Source: Streptacidiphilus sp. PB12-B1b (GTDB lineage: Bacteria > Actinomycetota > Actinomycetes > Streptomycetales > Streptomycetaceae). From it: DNA of 64,000 bases. Numbering within the stretch: position 1 is the stretch's first letter; every line of letters starts with the position of its first letter. The stretch is from the NCBI RefSeq assembly GCF_014084125.1, contig NZ_CP048405.1, positions 5,208,001-5,272,000 of the forward strand. Direction: 5' to 3'. A program made the translations under genes and the position numbers. This document shows, in pieces, positions 52,261 through 61,357 of this stretch. The notes under the pieces are model-generated. The model did no database searches and was not told the origin of the DNA. It saw only the letters and a list, made by a program, of their open reading frames with translations.

Positions 52261-53265
52261 TCACCGCCGCAGCAGCGCGGCCAGGACCGGGAGGGCGAGG
52301 AGGGCGCTCAGGGAGAGGAAGACCGTCCGGTCGAACCACAGGACGGCGACGAACTCGCGCAGAGCCGCCGCCAGCCAGTACGAGGGCGCGGTCCAGGCTC
52401 CGGCGGCGCTCCCCCGGACGCCCAGGCGCCGCATCAGCAGGGCGGTGCGGAAGGCGTGGAAGTCGCTGGTGATCACGGTGCAGTGATAGCCGGGGTCCGC
52501 GCTGCTCATGATCCGGGCGCTGTTGGCGAGGTTCTCCTCGGTGTTGCGGGAGCGGTCCTCACGACGGATGCGGTCGGCGGGCACGCCCCGGGCGGTGAGA
52601 TAGGCCGCCATCGCCTCGGCCTCGGAGCGCTCCTCGTCCGCTCCCTGTCCTCCGGAGGTGATCAGGATCGGGTGGCGGCCGCGGGCGAGCTGGGCCCGGT
52701 ACACGGCCAGGCCGCGGTCCAGCCGCCCGGCGAGCAGGGGGGAGACTTCGCCGTCGACCAGTCCGGCCCCGAGGACCACGACGAAGTCGGCGGACCGGCG
52801 TGGCTTCAGGCGTCCGCCCAGCACGGCGTGACTCAGGAACAGGGCGAAGAGCAGGGCCAGGTAGGCGGCCGACGCGTCCAGTACGAGGCAGACCCCCGCG
52901 AGCGTACGGCCGCCCGAGCAGCAGGCGGTCAGCACGGTCAGCACGGCGAGCGCGGCCAGGCCGGTTCCGGCCGCGAGGGCGGCCAGCTGGGGCGGCGCGG
53001 CGCCCTGCGAGCGGATCAGCAGCACGCCGTCCGCCACCAGCACGGCCGCCAGCGCGACCACCCCGAGGACCGCCGGAACCGCCAGGGCCACGGCGGCGGC
53101 GGTCCACCACGGACCGTGCGGCGCCCCCAGCCGGGACAGCACCGCTGCCCCGAGTGAAGCCGCCGACAGTGCGGTCAGCACCGAGCGGCGGAACGGCTGG
53201 CCGACGCACAGGGCGCCCACTGCGCACGCCAGGGCGAAACCCCCGGCGATGAGACCCTGCAGCAC
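52261..53265 (-). CDS. YdcF-family (DUF218) membrane protein
   Basis: The 334-residue protein has about five N-terminal transmembrane segments (residues 1-150), a DUF218 domain (DFVVVLGAGLVDGEVSPLLA, HPILITSGGQGADEERSEAE, then RSRNTEENLANSARIM and TSDFHAFRTALLMRRLG) and one C-terminal membrane helix. The family is linked to cell-envelope functions such as ElyC/SanA in other bacteria; the reaction is not established. The start is GTG 53265. Confidence 0.92.
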   Translation of the reverse strand: MLQGLIAGGFALACAVGALCVGQPFRRSVLTALSAASLGAAVLSRLGAPHGPWWTAAAVALAVPAVLGVVALAAVLVADGVLLIRSQGAAPPQLAALAAGTGLAALAVLTVLTACCSGGRTLAGVCLVLDASAAYLALLFALFLSHAVLGGRLKPRRSADFVVVLGAGLVDGEVSPLLAGRLDRGLAVYRAQLARGRHPILITSGGQGADEERSEAEAMAAYLTARGVPADRIRREDRSRNTEENLANSARIMSSADPGYHCTVITSDFHAFRTALLMRRLGVRGSAAGAWTAPSYWLAAALREFVAVLWFDRTVFLSLSALLALPVLAALLRR

Positions 53266-53378
53266 TGTCTGCCCCCTTGACCTTCGAAGCGTCCCGACGG
53301 TGTTGCCGGAGCTGGATCACCCCTGCCCGCATACGCGGAGCGCAACACCGGCCGCGGCGCCGGAGGGCGAGCCGGCGG

Positions 53379-53570
53379 TCAGCGCCGTCCGAACAGCCAG
53401 TAGACGAGCGAGTTGCCGGGGTTGAGCAGCACGAATCCGCGCCACAGCTTCTTGCTGCCGCGCACCTGGTCGTCGGACCGCCTGGCCAGGTCGCGCCAGG
53501 CCAGGCCCGCGGAGACCACCTGGACCGGCACGAGAACCGCTGCGAGCAGCTTCTTCCGCTGAGGCGTCAT
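53379..53570 (-). CDS. Small PLDc_N-like membrane protein (63 aa)
   Basis: From ATG 53570 the 63-residue product MTPQRKKLLAAVLVPVQVVS has a membrane helix, then LAWRDLARRSDDQVRGSKKL and a second hydrophobic segment ending NSLVYWLFGRR. This pattern is the phospholipase-D-like nuclease N-terminal (PLDc_N) module found alone in many actinobacteria. Function unknown. Upstream in-frame starts exist but lack a better RBS. Confidence 0.8.
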   Translation of the reverse strand: MTPQRKKLLAAVLVPVQVVSAGLAWRDLARRSDDQVRGSKKLWRGFVLLNPGNSLVYWLFGRR

Positions 53571-53675
53571 GATCCGGGTCCACGCTTCCTTGGTCGGGGC
53601 CGAGCCGGTACGGGGACAGTCTCCCCCACGCGCGGCGTACGGGCACGGCGGCACGAGCCGGACCGCGGTGGACGG

Positions 53676-54125
53676 CTAGGCAGGGGTCGTCGCCGGGCTG
53701 CCTGCCTCGACCCGCTTCCGCAGGGCCTCGTTGAGCCGCTCGAAGTCCTTGCGGACGGCCCGCAGAGGCGTGCCCAGGAGCGTGGTGAGCAGTCCGGTGA
53801 AAACCTCGCTCTGTTTCAGCAGCGTTCCCCGGTCATTGGCTTCCAATACGAATCTGTGTGTGCCGTCCATGATGCCCGGCGCCAGCAGCATTCCCCGCCA
53901 GCACAACTCGCGGCCCGGCTCGACGGTGAGGACCACCGGTTTGAAGGAGAGCGAAGGGGCGTTCTCGGGGTGGATGCGGCAGTTGAGCTTTCCGCCGACG
54001 ACCAGTTCGCCGGTCGCCTTCCGGATGAAGGGATTCCACTGCGGGTAGCCGGGCAGGTCGGCGAGGACGGCCCAGACCGCCTCGGGCGGGCCCGTGATCT
54101 GGATCGAAGCGGCTATCTCGAGCAT
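53676..54125 (-). CDS. SRPBCC-family protein (START/Bet v1-like ligand-binding fold)
   Basis: The 149-residue protein starts MLEIAASIQITGPPEAVWAV with the canonical DLPGYPQWNPFIRKATGELV block, and ends with a C-terminal helix (LRAVRKDFERLNEALRKRVE). It is related to polyketide cyclase/dehydrase (COG3832-like) proteins, a hydrophobic-pocket fold that binds or acts on small lipophilic molecules. No partner is evident in the direct neighbourhood. Confidence 0.9.
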   Translation of the reverse strand: MLEIAASIQITGPPEAVWAVLADLPGYPQWNPFIRKATGELVVGGKLNCRIHPENAPSLSFKPVVLTVEPGRELCWRGMLLAPGIMDGTHRFVLEANDRGTLLKQSEVFTGLLTTLLGTPLRAVRKDFERLNEALRKRVEAGSPATTPA

Positions 54126-54537
54126 GGCGGCCGGAGTCCTTTCCGTACGGGGGCCGATCGGCGGCCCGAGTGCCGTGGACGGCCCGGTGACCGGGGCGAG
54201 CGGACGGGCGGGCCGATCATGCCCGCAGGGGTTCGCAAAGCCCTGGAGGCCCTCTCGACCGTGCTCCGCCGCCGCTCAGCGGCTTCCCGCAGCGGAAAGC
54301 ACATCATTCTCCTACGTTCCAAAATCGTCCCGGAAACCGGTCGCGGAGCGTCACCCGCAGAGCGGGCCGGGCCCGGCCCGTCACTGCCCGCGTTCGCCGG
54401 TAGGAGCGACATTCGAAGGAACACTCGCTTGCACGCTCGAACACTCCTCACCTTCGGATACCATCCCGCTAGGCGCTGACCCCGGCGCTGCATTCGATCC
54501 GGCAACAGAGGCACAGCGAATCGTCTCGGGGGAGTCG
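54126..54537. other. Intergenic region before the response regulator
   Basis: These 412 bases hold no convincing gene. They should contain the promoters of the SRPBCC gene (leftward) and the response regulator (rightward). Confidence 0.45.
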
Positions 54538-55146
54538 TTGATCCGAATCTTGATGGCCGAAGACATGCATATGGTCCGGGGAGCATTAGTGGCGCTCTTG
54601 CGGCTGGAGGACGACTTCGACGTCGTGGCCGAGGTCGAACGCGGCGACGCGATCCTGCCCAGCTGCCATGAGCACAGACCGGATGTCGCCATCATCGACA
54701 TCAGTCTGCCCGGGCTCGACGGGCTGAGCGCAGCCGCGCTCATCCATGAGCAGCTCCCCCAGTGCCGCACGCTCATCCTCACCAGCCTGGGGCACCCCGG
54801 CACCCTGCGCCGGGCGCTCTCCGCCCGGGTGTCGGGCTTCATCCTCAAGGACGCCCCGCCGGCCCTGCTGAGCGACGCCGTGCGCAAGGTCAACGCCGGG
54901 GAGCGGGTGCTCGACCCGCAGCTGGCGCTGTCGGCCCTGGACTACCTGGAGAGCCCGCTGACGGACCGTGAGGAGGAGGTGCTGCGGATGGCGGCCGAGG
55001 GCGCGTCCGCCGTGGAGATCGCCGCCAGCCTGTTCCTCTCGCTCGGCACCGTGCGCAACTACCTGACGACGATCGTCAGCAAGCTCAACGCCAGGAACCG
55101 GGTGGACGCGATCCGCATCGCCCGGCAGTCGGGCCTGGTCCCGTAG
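54538..55146 (+). CDS. NarL/LuxR-type response regulator
   Basis: The 202-residue regulator starts at TTG 54538 (GGGGGAG upstream): MIRILMAEDMHMVRGALVAL. The receiver domain has its phospho-Asp in VAIIDISLPGLDG (about residue 53) and Lys in FILKDAPP. The C-terminal LuxR HTH is LTDREEEVLRMAAEGASAVE, then LSLGTVRNYLTTIVSKLNAR. It is convergent with the histidine kinase at 55173, unusual but most likely its partner. Targets may include the E1-YcaO locus next door. Confidence 0.93.
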   Translation: MIRILMAEDMHMVRGALVALLRLEDDFDVVAEVERGDAILPSCHEHRPDVAIIDISLPGLDGLSAAALIHEQLPQCRTLILTSLGHPGTLRRALSARVSGFILKDAPPALLSDAVRKVNAGERVLDPQLALSALDYLESPLTDREEEVLRMAAEGASAVEIAASLFLSLGTVRNYLTTIVSKLNARNRVDAIRIARQSGLVP

Positions 55147-55172
55147 CCGGACGGCGCTGGGGGTGGGCGGCT

Positions 55173-56435
55173 TCAGTCGTGCCGGGCGGCGGCGTCGCGG
55201 CCGTCCGGGCCGGGGGCGTCCGTGCCGGCGGGCAGGCGGATCCCGGCCGACAGCACGAACCAGCCCGCCTCGTCCACCCCCCAGGTCAGCCAGCCGCCGA
55301 TCTCGGTGAGGCGGACGGTGAGATTGGCCAGCCCGTTGCCGTCCCGGTCCGTTCCGGAGGCCCTGGATCCGGGGACCAGGCCGTCGTTGGCGATGGTGAG
55401 CAGGATGCGGTCCTCCTCGCCCAGGCAGGAGATCCGGCAGCGCTCGGCCTTGCTGTGCCGCAGCAGGTTGGTGACCGCCTCGCGCAGGACCGTGGCCAGG
55501 ACCGTGTCGATGGGGCCCTTGGGCGGGACGACGGCCAGGTCGACGGCGGCGTGGATCTCCGCGGCCTCCAGCACCGACCGGGCCGACACCATCTCGTCGC
55601 CGAGGGACATGGTCCGGTAGCCACGGGCCACGACGCGGACGTCGGCCAGCGCCTGGCGGGAGATCTCCACCACGCCGCCCAGCTCCTCCAGCGCCTGTTC
55701 CGGGCTGCTGATGACCAGCCGCCTGGTGAGCTCGCTCTTGAGGGCGATCGCGGAGAGGCTGTAGCCGAGCAGGTCGTGCAGGTCGCGGGAGAAGCGCAGC
55801 CGCTCCCGGGTGACCGCCATCCGGGCCAGCTGGAGGCGCGTCGACTCCACCTGCGCCACCAGCTGGGCGAGCCGGGTGAGGCCGAAGACGATCAGGCTGG
55901 TGATGGTGGTGGAGAGCAGGATGTAGACGCACTCCAGGAACGGCCACCCCTCCAGCGGGCCGCTCACTGCCGCGGACACGGCCACGCCGCCGAACACGCA
56001 CCAGCCCAGGGTCGGGGACAGCAGCAGCAGGCCGGAGGCGCCGAGGAAGCCGGCCATGCCGCCCCAGGTGATGCCGAAGCCCAGCGGCAGGTAGGTGAGC
56101 ACGGCCTGGAGCAGCAGGCTCCACGGGGCCAGCCGGTGCCGGATCGCCACCAACCGGTCGTAGGAGTGCACCAGTTGGAGCGCGGCCACGCCCACGAAGC
56201 AGGCGCTGCCGACCATCAGCTGCCGCCGGTCCAGGCCGTCGGTGCCGATGTCGGTGAACCCCATCACCATGTAGCCGATGACCACCGCGAGGACGATGCT
56301 GCTGGCCAGCCGGGGCGCCGGGGCGCGGCGCCCGAGAGCGCCGACCAGCGCGGCGCTCTCCTCCTCGAATGTGCCGTGGCGCAGTGCGTTCTGATCCACG
56401 GGCCGTTCCATCGGATGCTCCATGGCTCTGGTCAC
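55173..56435 (-). CDS. Sensor histidine kinase (NarX/DesK type, HisKA_3)
   Basis: The 420-residue kinase has about five or six transmembrane segments (residues 45-190), a HisKA_3 dimerisation motif with the phospho-His in FSRDLHDLLGYSLSAIALKS, an N-box (LREAVTNLLRHSKAE), and a G-box (DGNGLANLTVRLTEIGG). Membrane sensing domain: no extracellular loop of size is visible, so it may sense lipid or membrane state, as DesK does. GTG 56435 (AGGGGGA 7 bases upstream) is the best start. The end is 26 bases from the convergent response regulator. Confidence 0.93.
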   Translation of the reverse strand: MTRAMEHPMERPVDQNALRHGTFEEESAALVGALGRRAPAPRLASSIVLAVVIGYMVMGFTDIGTDGLDRRQLMVGSACFVGVAALQLVHSYDRLVAIRHRLAPWSLLLQAVLTYLPLGFGITWGGMAGFLGASGLLLLSPTLGWCVFGGVAVSAAVSGPLEGWPFLECVYILLSTTITSLIVFGLTRLAQLVAQVESTRLQLARMAVTRERLRFSRDLHDLLGYSLSAIALKSELTRRLVISSPEQALEELGGVVEISRQALADVRVVARGYRTMSLGDEMVSARSVLEAAEIHAAVDLAVVPPKGPIDTVLATVLREAVTNLLRHSKAERCRISCLGEEDRILLTIANDGLVPGSRASGTDRDGNGLANLTVRLTEIGGWLTWGVDEAGWFVLSAGIRLPAGTDAPGPDGRDAAARHD

Positions 56436-56521
56436 GAACAGTTCCCCCTGAACCTCAATCGTGTCAGGGGAAGCGTACGCGGGGGCTCCACCGGGGGCGA
56501 GACCCTGGCGGATCGGCGTCG

Positions 56522-58831
56522 TCAGACGAACAGCGGGACGGGGTTGAGCTCCGCATATGCCGTTGGTTCCGGAACCCGCCCGAGCCGGACCGGTACGTCG
56601 AACAGCCTGCCGGGGGCGAATCTGGCCCAGAAGTGGCGCAGCCCGGGAACGATCACCTTCACCACCGGGAGGCCGATGTCCGGCCGGGTCTGGTCGAGCA
56701 GCAGCAGTTCCATGCCGCGTTCGTCCAGCAGCCGGGTGATGTCGGCGAGGTCCTCGTTGAAGTCGGAGCGCCCGTGGTAGGCGAAGTCCTCCGGGCGCCG
56801 GGCCGCCGAGCAGGCGGGGACCAGGTACGGCTGGTTGTGCACGGTCGCCCGCTGCCACCAGTCGAGCACCTCCGGCTCGTCGACGTGGTACCCGCCGCCG
56901 CCGGGGAGCGCGTCCACGGCGGCCGGCAGCAGTTGGTTCATCTCGGTCAGCGCGCGGCGCAGGGCGATCCGGGGGTCGAGGTGGGCGCCGAAGCCGAACA
57001 TGATGTCCTGCGCCGCCTTGTCGGTGCGCCGGGAGAGCGCCACGAAGACCGGGATGCCCAGGTCCGAGGTGAGGTCCAGGGCCCAGACGTGCCGGTGCAG
57101 CCGCTGGTAGCCGACCAGCAGGTCGTCGGTCCAGGGGTCGGCGAAGGCGTCCAGGCTGACGGCGGGCTGGCGGGTGCGGTTGTACCACCACAGGGCGACG
57201 GCATCGCGTTCGACCAGTTCCAGGAAGCCCTGCAGCACCGCGTCCTCGAGGCAGCTGCCGGCGGCGTTCCCGTTGGAGCAGGCGCGCAGCGAGCGCCGCC
57301 CGGCGACCGGTTCGATCGTGCTGTCGGACTGGTTGAAGTACAGCATGCCGGTCGGGAGCAGCCGCTGGCGCTTCTCGGTGAGCGACCAGACCGGGGTCCA
57401 GTCGACGGCGGCGTTCTCGTCGAAGGGCTCGGGGACGAACTGGAGGGCGTTGTGCGACGCGTTCCAGCGGTCGCGGTCGCGGTACTGGCGGGGGTCGAAC
57501 AGCTGGCAGGTGTCCGGGTGGACGGCCTCGTCGCCCAGGCCGCGCAGGCTGTCCCGGATCCGCAGCTCGTCCCCCTGCAGGGTGCCGGAGTAGCGTTCGA
57601 GCGCCTCGCACAGGGCGCCGACCTCGGCGTCCAGCGGCGTGGTCCCCTTGCCTCCGGAGACCTGCCGCAGTCCAGCCCGGAGCTGCCGGAGGTTGGCGCC
57701 GCCGACGGCGTGGTTGCGGCCGGACACGTAGCAGTCGAAGAACGGGGGCGCGTGCGGGTCGCGCTGGATGCTGCTGACCACGCCGGTCACCGGGCTGACC
57801 AGGTGGCCGAAGCGGTCCAGCGTCTCCTTCGCCGAGCACGCGCGGTGCCCGCCGACGCGCGAGCCCTTGGCGCGTGAGCCCAGCTGCACCGGGCGGCGCA
57901 GCTGGGCGGCGGTCAGTCCGGGGTCGCCGCACTCGGCGCACTGCGGGCGCCGGTGCAGCGGATGGTGCCTGCTCTCCAGGGTCAGCGTGTCCAGCGCCAT
58001 GACCGCGCACTGGCCCTGGTGGCGGTACCCGGCGAGCCACTTCACCGCCTCCAGGACGACCAGCTGGGCGCCTGCGGCGCAGCCGGAGCGCAGGTGGGTG
58101 GCGGGGCGCGGCACCGGGCCCCGCAGGCCGAGGGCCCGCTGCACCGGGATCTCCGACGCGCGCTGGCCGCGCAGCCGGTGGGCCAGGCAGGACCAGCACG
58201 GCCCGGCGCCCGGCTGGAACACCGGGCCGACCCAGACGCTCGCCCCGCTGGGCCGGGCGAGCAGCCAGGGGCGCCCCTGCGCCCGCCGCCGGGCGTCGAA
58301 CTCCCGCAGCTCGGGATCGAGGTAGTCGTCGCAGAGCACCACCGCGAGTTCGGCGCCCGCGTCGCCGGGCACCGGGGTCACGCCGTTGGCCCGGAAGGCG
58401 CTCTCCACCTCGTCCGCCGGGACTCCGCCCAGCGCCGTCAGCTCCACCCGGGCCGAGGCCAGCCGTTCGAGGGCCTCTCCCGCGTCGAGCCCGGCGAGGT
58501 CCCAGTACGCCTGGGCGGGGTCGGCGGTCCTCGTCCTGCGGTAGCCGACCAGGCCCTCCCGGGCCAGTCGGCCGATCAGCCGGCCGGTCTGCTCGGCCGG
58601 GAGGACGGACGCGGTCTGGTGGAGCACCGCGGTCAGGTCGCGGGTGCCGTCCAGCAGCGGCGCGAGCGCCTCGATCCCGCTGCCTTCGAGCGCGGTCACG
58701 CCCCGGTCGGAGATGAGGTAGGTCGCGTCACCCGTGACCGACTCGACCCGCAGGTGGCTGCGGAAGCCCAGCAGCCGCCGGCCCTCGGGTTCCACGTCGA
58801 GGGCCGGCTCCTCCTGGAACGGGTCGGTCAT
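56522..58831 (-). CDS. Fused E1-like/YcaO cyclodehydratase (TOMM-type)
   Basis: This 769-residue single-chain cyclodehydratase makes azolines from Cys/Ser/Thr. Residues about 15-90 look like an RRE (RVESVTGDATYLISDRG, then LIGRLAREGLVGYR). An E1/ThiF-like part holds two CxxC pairs (CWSCLAHR, CAECGDP). A YcaO domain starts near 375 (TPLDAEVGALCEALERYSGT, later LEDAVLQGFLELVERDAVAL). The C-terminus NPVPLFV only partly matches the usual PxPxP tail. Its ATG overlaps the stop of the small NHLP-like gene. No dehydrogenase gene is nearby, so the product may keep azolines or thioamides, or use a remote enzyme. Confidence 0.93.
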   Translation of the reverse strand: MTDPFQEEPALDVEPEGRRLLGFRSHLRVESVTGDATYLISDRGVTALEGSGIEALAPLLDGTRDLTAVLHQTASVLPAEQTGRLIGRLAREGLVGYRRTRTADPAQAYWDLAGLDAGEALERLASARVELTALGGVPADEVESAFRANGVTPVPGDAGAELAVVLCDDYLDPELREFDARRRAQGRPWLLARPSGASVWVGPVFQPGAGPCWSCLAHRLRGQRASEIPVQRALGLRGPVPRPATHLRSGCAAGAQLVVLEAVKWLAGYRHQGQCAVMALDTLTLESRHHPLHRRPQCAECGDPGLTAAQLRRPVQLGSRAKGSRVGGHRACSAKETLDRFGHLVSPVTGVVSSIQRDPHAPPFFDCYVSGRNHAVGGANLRQLRAGLRQVSGGKGTTPLDAEVGALCEALERYSGTLQGDELRIRDSLRGLGDEAVHPDTCQLFDPRQYRDRDRWNASHNALQFVPEPFDENAAVDWTPVWSLTEKRQRLLPTGMLYFNQSDSTIEPVAGRRSLRACSNGNAAGSCLEDAVLQGFLELVERDAVALWWYNRTRQPAVSLDAFADPWTDDLLVGYQRLHRHVWALDLTSDLGIPVFVALSRRTDKAAQDIMFGFGAHLDPRIALRRALTEMNQLLPAAVDALPGGGGYHVDEPEVLDWWQRATVHNQPYLVPACSAARRPEDFAYHGRSDFNEDLADITRLLDERGMELLLLDQTRPDIGLPVVKVIVPGLRHFWARFAPGRLFDVPVRLGRVPEPTAYAELNPVPLFV

Positions 58832-59121
58832 GCGTGGACCAGCTGTTCTTCCAGCCGGACCGCCGCCGGGGCGTCGTCGGCGATGGTGACCTGGCACCAG
58901 CCGAGGACGGCGGAGGACCGGTCGAGGTCCTCGATGAGCAGGTCCGCGGCGGCGCCCTCGGTCAGCGCGAAGGGCTGCTCGCCGGCTTCGAGGACCACCC
59001 CCAGCTCGGCCAGGACTCCCCGGGGATCGGCCCGGTAGCGGTCGGCCAGCAGGGGTTCGAGGCAGCTGCGGGCGATGAGTTCGGCACGCCACAGGTCACG
59101 GGGCAGCACGGTTCCGTTCAC
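58828..59121 (-). CDS. Small NHLP-like protein coupled to the E1-YcaO gene, candidate precursor (97 aa)
   Basis: GTG 59121 has GGAGG 5 bases upstream and gives MNGTVLPRDLWRAELIARSC, then LEPLLADRYRADPRGVLAEL and GVVLEAGEQPF. The WRAELIARS/RADPRGVLAELGV pattern resembles the nitrile-hydratase-like leader (NHLP) of TOMM precursors. The C-terminus (LGWCQVTIADDAPAAVRLEE, ending QLVHA) holds one Cys and few Ser/Thr, unlike a normal azole core. It overlaps the YcaO start by 4 bases. It may be the substrate, a leader-like chaperone, or a degenerate precursor. A longer in-frame start exists at 59238. Confidence 0.65.
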   Translation of the reverse strand: MNGTVLPRDLWRAELIARSCLEPLLADRYRADPRGVLAELGVVLEAGEQPFALTEGAAADLLIEDLDRSSAVLGWCQVTIADDAPAAVRLEEQLVHA

Positions 59122-59347
59122 GTGAACCTCCACAGAGCGAGCAAGCACTGATGACAGGACAGGTTCTGGTGCGGCTGTGCAGGCGATGCACGTAGGATTC
59201 TCCGGCGCGGACGACGGCATGACCAGTGAACTTGTCATGCCCGGTCCGTGAGAATCTCACGAACACCCGCACCCTGTCGTCAGTACTCCGATCCTGCCCC
59301 GAAAAGCCCGGCACTGCCCGGTTCCGGGCTCCTGGGCGACGGTGCCG

Positions 59348-60232
59348 TCAGGCGGCGGCCGAGGGGGCACGCGTGCTCGGCGACGACAGGTTGCGGTGGA
59401 TCTCGAGCGTGGCGTCGGAACGGTTCAGCGTGATGTAGTGCAGTCCGGGGACGCCCTCGGCGAGCAGCCGCTCGGCCAGCACGGTGGCGTGGTGCACCCC
59501 GATGCGGTGGCCGTCGTCCGGGCTCGCCTCCGCCAACTCCCGTGCCAGGTCGGCCGGGAAGGCGGCATTGCTCAGTTCGGCGAAGCGCTGGATCTGCCGG
59601 TGGTGGGTGGCGGGCATGATGGCCGGGATGATCGGCGTGTCGCATCCGGCGGCGGCCACCCGGTCGCGCAGCCGCAGGTAGTCCTCGGGCCGGAAGAACA
59701 TCTGGGTGACGGCGTAGTCCGCGCCGGCCCGGCACTTGGCCACGAAGTGGCGGATGTCGCTCTCCCAGTCGGGCGAGCGCGGATGCCGCTCGGGGAAGGC
59801 CGCGACGCCGACGCTGAAGTCCCCCAGCTCCCGTACCAGGCGCACGAGTTGGTCGGCCTGGTCGAACCCCTCCGGATGGGCCTGCCAGGGGCCCTGCGGG
59901 TCGCCGGGCGGGTCGCCGCGCAGGGCGAGCACGTCCCGGATCCCGGCGTCGGCGTACTGGCCGACGATCCGGCGGAGTTCGGCCACCGAGTGCCCGACCG
60001 CGGTGAGGTGGGCCACCGGCCGCAGGCTCGTGTGGGTGGCGATGCGGTGGGTCATGGCGATGGTCCGGTCGCGCGAGGAACCGCCGGCCCCGTAGGTGAC
60101 CGAGACGAAGGTCGGGGCGACCGACTCCACCCGGCGGATTGAGTCCCACAGCGTCCGCTCCCCCGCGTCGGTCCTGGCCGGGAAGAACTCGAAGGAGTAG
60201 GAGGTCCGGCCGCGTGCGAGCAGTGCGGCCAC
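59348..60232 (-). CDS. metF: 5,10-methylenetetrahydrofolate reductase
   Basis: The 294-residue flavoprotein reduces methylene-THF to methyl-THF for methionine synthesis. Motifs: [47 protein letters not shown], and [23 protein letters not shown] 60232 lacks a good RBS; an ATG 15 bases further out has a strong AGGGAGGG but is in another frame, so the real start is uncertain. It lies downstream of the whiE-like pair and upstream of the E1-YcaO pair on the same strand. This could be a second, cluster-associated copy supplying methyl groups. Confidence 0.93.
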   Translation of the reverse strand: MAALLARGRTSYSFEFFPARTDAGERTLWDSIRRVESVAPTFVSVTYGAGGSSRDRTIAMTHRIATHTSLRPVAHLTAVGHSVAELRRIVGQYADAGIRDVLALRGDPPGDPQGPWQAHPEGFDQADQLVRLVRELGDFSVGVAAFPERHPRSPDWESDIRHFVAKCRAGADYAVTQMFFRPEDYLRLRDRVAAAGCDTPIIPAIMPATHHRQIQRFAELSNAAFPADLARELAEASPDDGHRIGVHHATVLAERLLAEGVPGLHYITLNRSDATLEIHRNLSSPSTRAPSAAA

Positions 60233-60363
60233 GTCGAGCCGTTGGGGGCCATCACAGCCCTCCCTTCCTCATCTGGCTTTTGGAGTGGGCGGCTCCGGGG
60301 TGGAGCGGGAGCCCCTCGCAGGGCTCCGCCCCGGCGCGCCGACGGGTCAGGGCGTGCCGGGGC

Positions 60364-60813
60364 TCAGGAACCGCCGCCCACGGCCGGGTCGGCCCCGGCC
60401 GGGTCGACCAGTTCCTCGGTGTCCACGTGGCCCAGCTCCGGGCGCGGGGCCAGCGGGGACAGGTGGAACACGCAGTGCGCCTGCTCGGTACCGGCGTTGA
60501 CCAGCCGGTGGTCCACCCCGATCGGGATGAACACGGACGATCCCGGCACCAGCCGGACCACCTGGCCGTCGAGGGTGATCTCCAGCTCGCCGGCGACGAC
60601 GTGCAGGAACTCCTCGGAGTACGGGTGGTAGTGGCGGGTGACGAACTCCCCGGGGCCGAGGTACAGGACCCCGCCGAAGCCGGAGCCGCAGCCCACGGTG
60701 ACCGGGCTGAGGGTGACCCGGATGTCGCCGCCGCGCTTGCGGTTGGGCACGGCATCCGACGCGGACCGGCTGAGCGAGGCCGCGTCCTTGACGTGCTGCG
60801 GTGCGGTCGTCAC
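60364..60813 (-). CDS. Cupin protein of aromatic polyketide type (WhiE ORF II-like)
   Basis: The 149-residue single-cupin protein has metal-ligand His residues in RHYHPYSEEFLHVVAGELEI (about 62-81) and the second cupin motif PIGVDHRLVNAG. It resembles the cupins found in spore-pigment and other type II polyketide clusters. GTG 60813 overlaps the stop of the TcmI-like gene (GTGA), so they are co-translated. No ketosynthase or ACP gene is present in the window. Confidence 0.85.
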   Translation of the reverse strand: MTTAPQHVKDAASLSRSASDAVPNRKRGGDIRVTLSPVTVGCGSGFGGVLYLGPGEFVTRHYHPYSEEFLHVVAGELEITLDGQVVRLVPGSSVFIPIGVDHRLVNAGTEQAHCVFHLSPLAPRPELGHVDTEELVDPAGADPAVGGGS

Positions 60814-61148
60814 CGGATCCTCCCCTCCTGCGGCGTCCACACGTAGAACGGCGAGGCCATGGCGTCCTTGGGTTCCTTCCAGTTCGGGTCGTACGGGGAG
60901 ACCCAGTCGGTCAGGCTGGTGTTGATGTGGTTGTACAGGGGGTGGCTGCGGGCCTTGTACAGGTTGGGCGTGATGTCCTGCTCGGCCTCGACCAGGTGGA
61001 AGTAGAGGTCGTGGAAGGCGAACAGGGTCCGCCGGGAGACCCCGATCATGTGCGGCAGGTCCGTCGAGTCCGACTCCTCGAAGATCTTGGCGATGGGTTC
61101 GGCGTTCCGGGGGTCTTCCATCCTTGCGACGATGAGCGTCCTGTGCAC
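60810..61148 (-). CDS. TcmI-family type II polyketide cyclase (WhiE ORF VII-like)
   Basis: The 112-residue protein MHRTLIVARMEDPRNAEPIA, then IFEESDSTDLPHMIGVSRRT, LFAFHDLYFHLVEAEQD and HPLYNHINTSLTDWVSPYDP, is a typical TcmI dimeric alpha-beta barrel cyclase. GTG 61148 has AGGAGG 5 bases upstream. These enzymes fold and cyclise poly-beta-ketone chains. It is divergent from the SchA/CurD gene, so the 61149-61357 gap holds the divergent promoters. Confidence 0.93.
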   Translation of the reverse strand: MHRTLIVARMEDPRNAEPIAKIFEESDSTDLPHMIGVSRRTLFAFHDLYFHLVEAEQDITPNLYKARSHPLYNHINTSLTDWVSPYDPNWKEPKDAMASPFYVWTPQEGRIR

Positions 61149-61357
61149 CGATGCCTCCTGGGGATCCGTGTCGAGTCGACGGCGGAACGTTCCCCGACCC
61201 GGCTCGAGCACCACTTGACGGTGCGTCCACCCCGGAGGTCCAGCCGGTCTCAAGCCCGGTCCGAGTCGCCCGGCGACGATGGAGCCACAGGGCGGGCCAC
61301 GCGGCCGACCGGGCCCTCCGCACGCCTCCGACCTGACCGTCCTTCCCGGGAGTCCTC

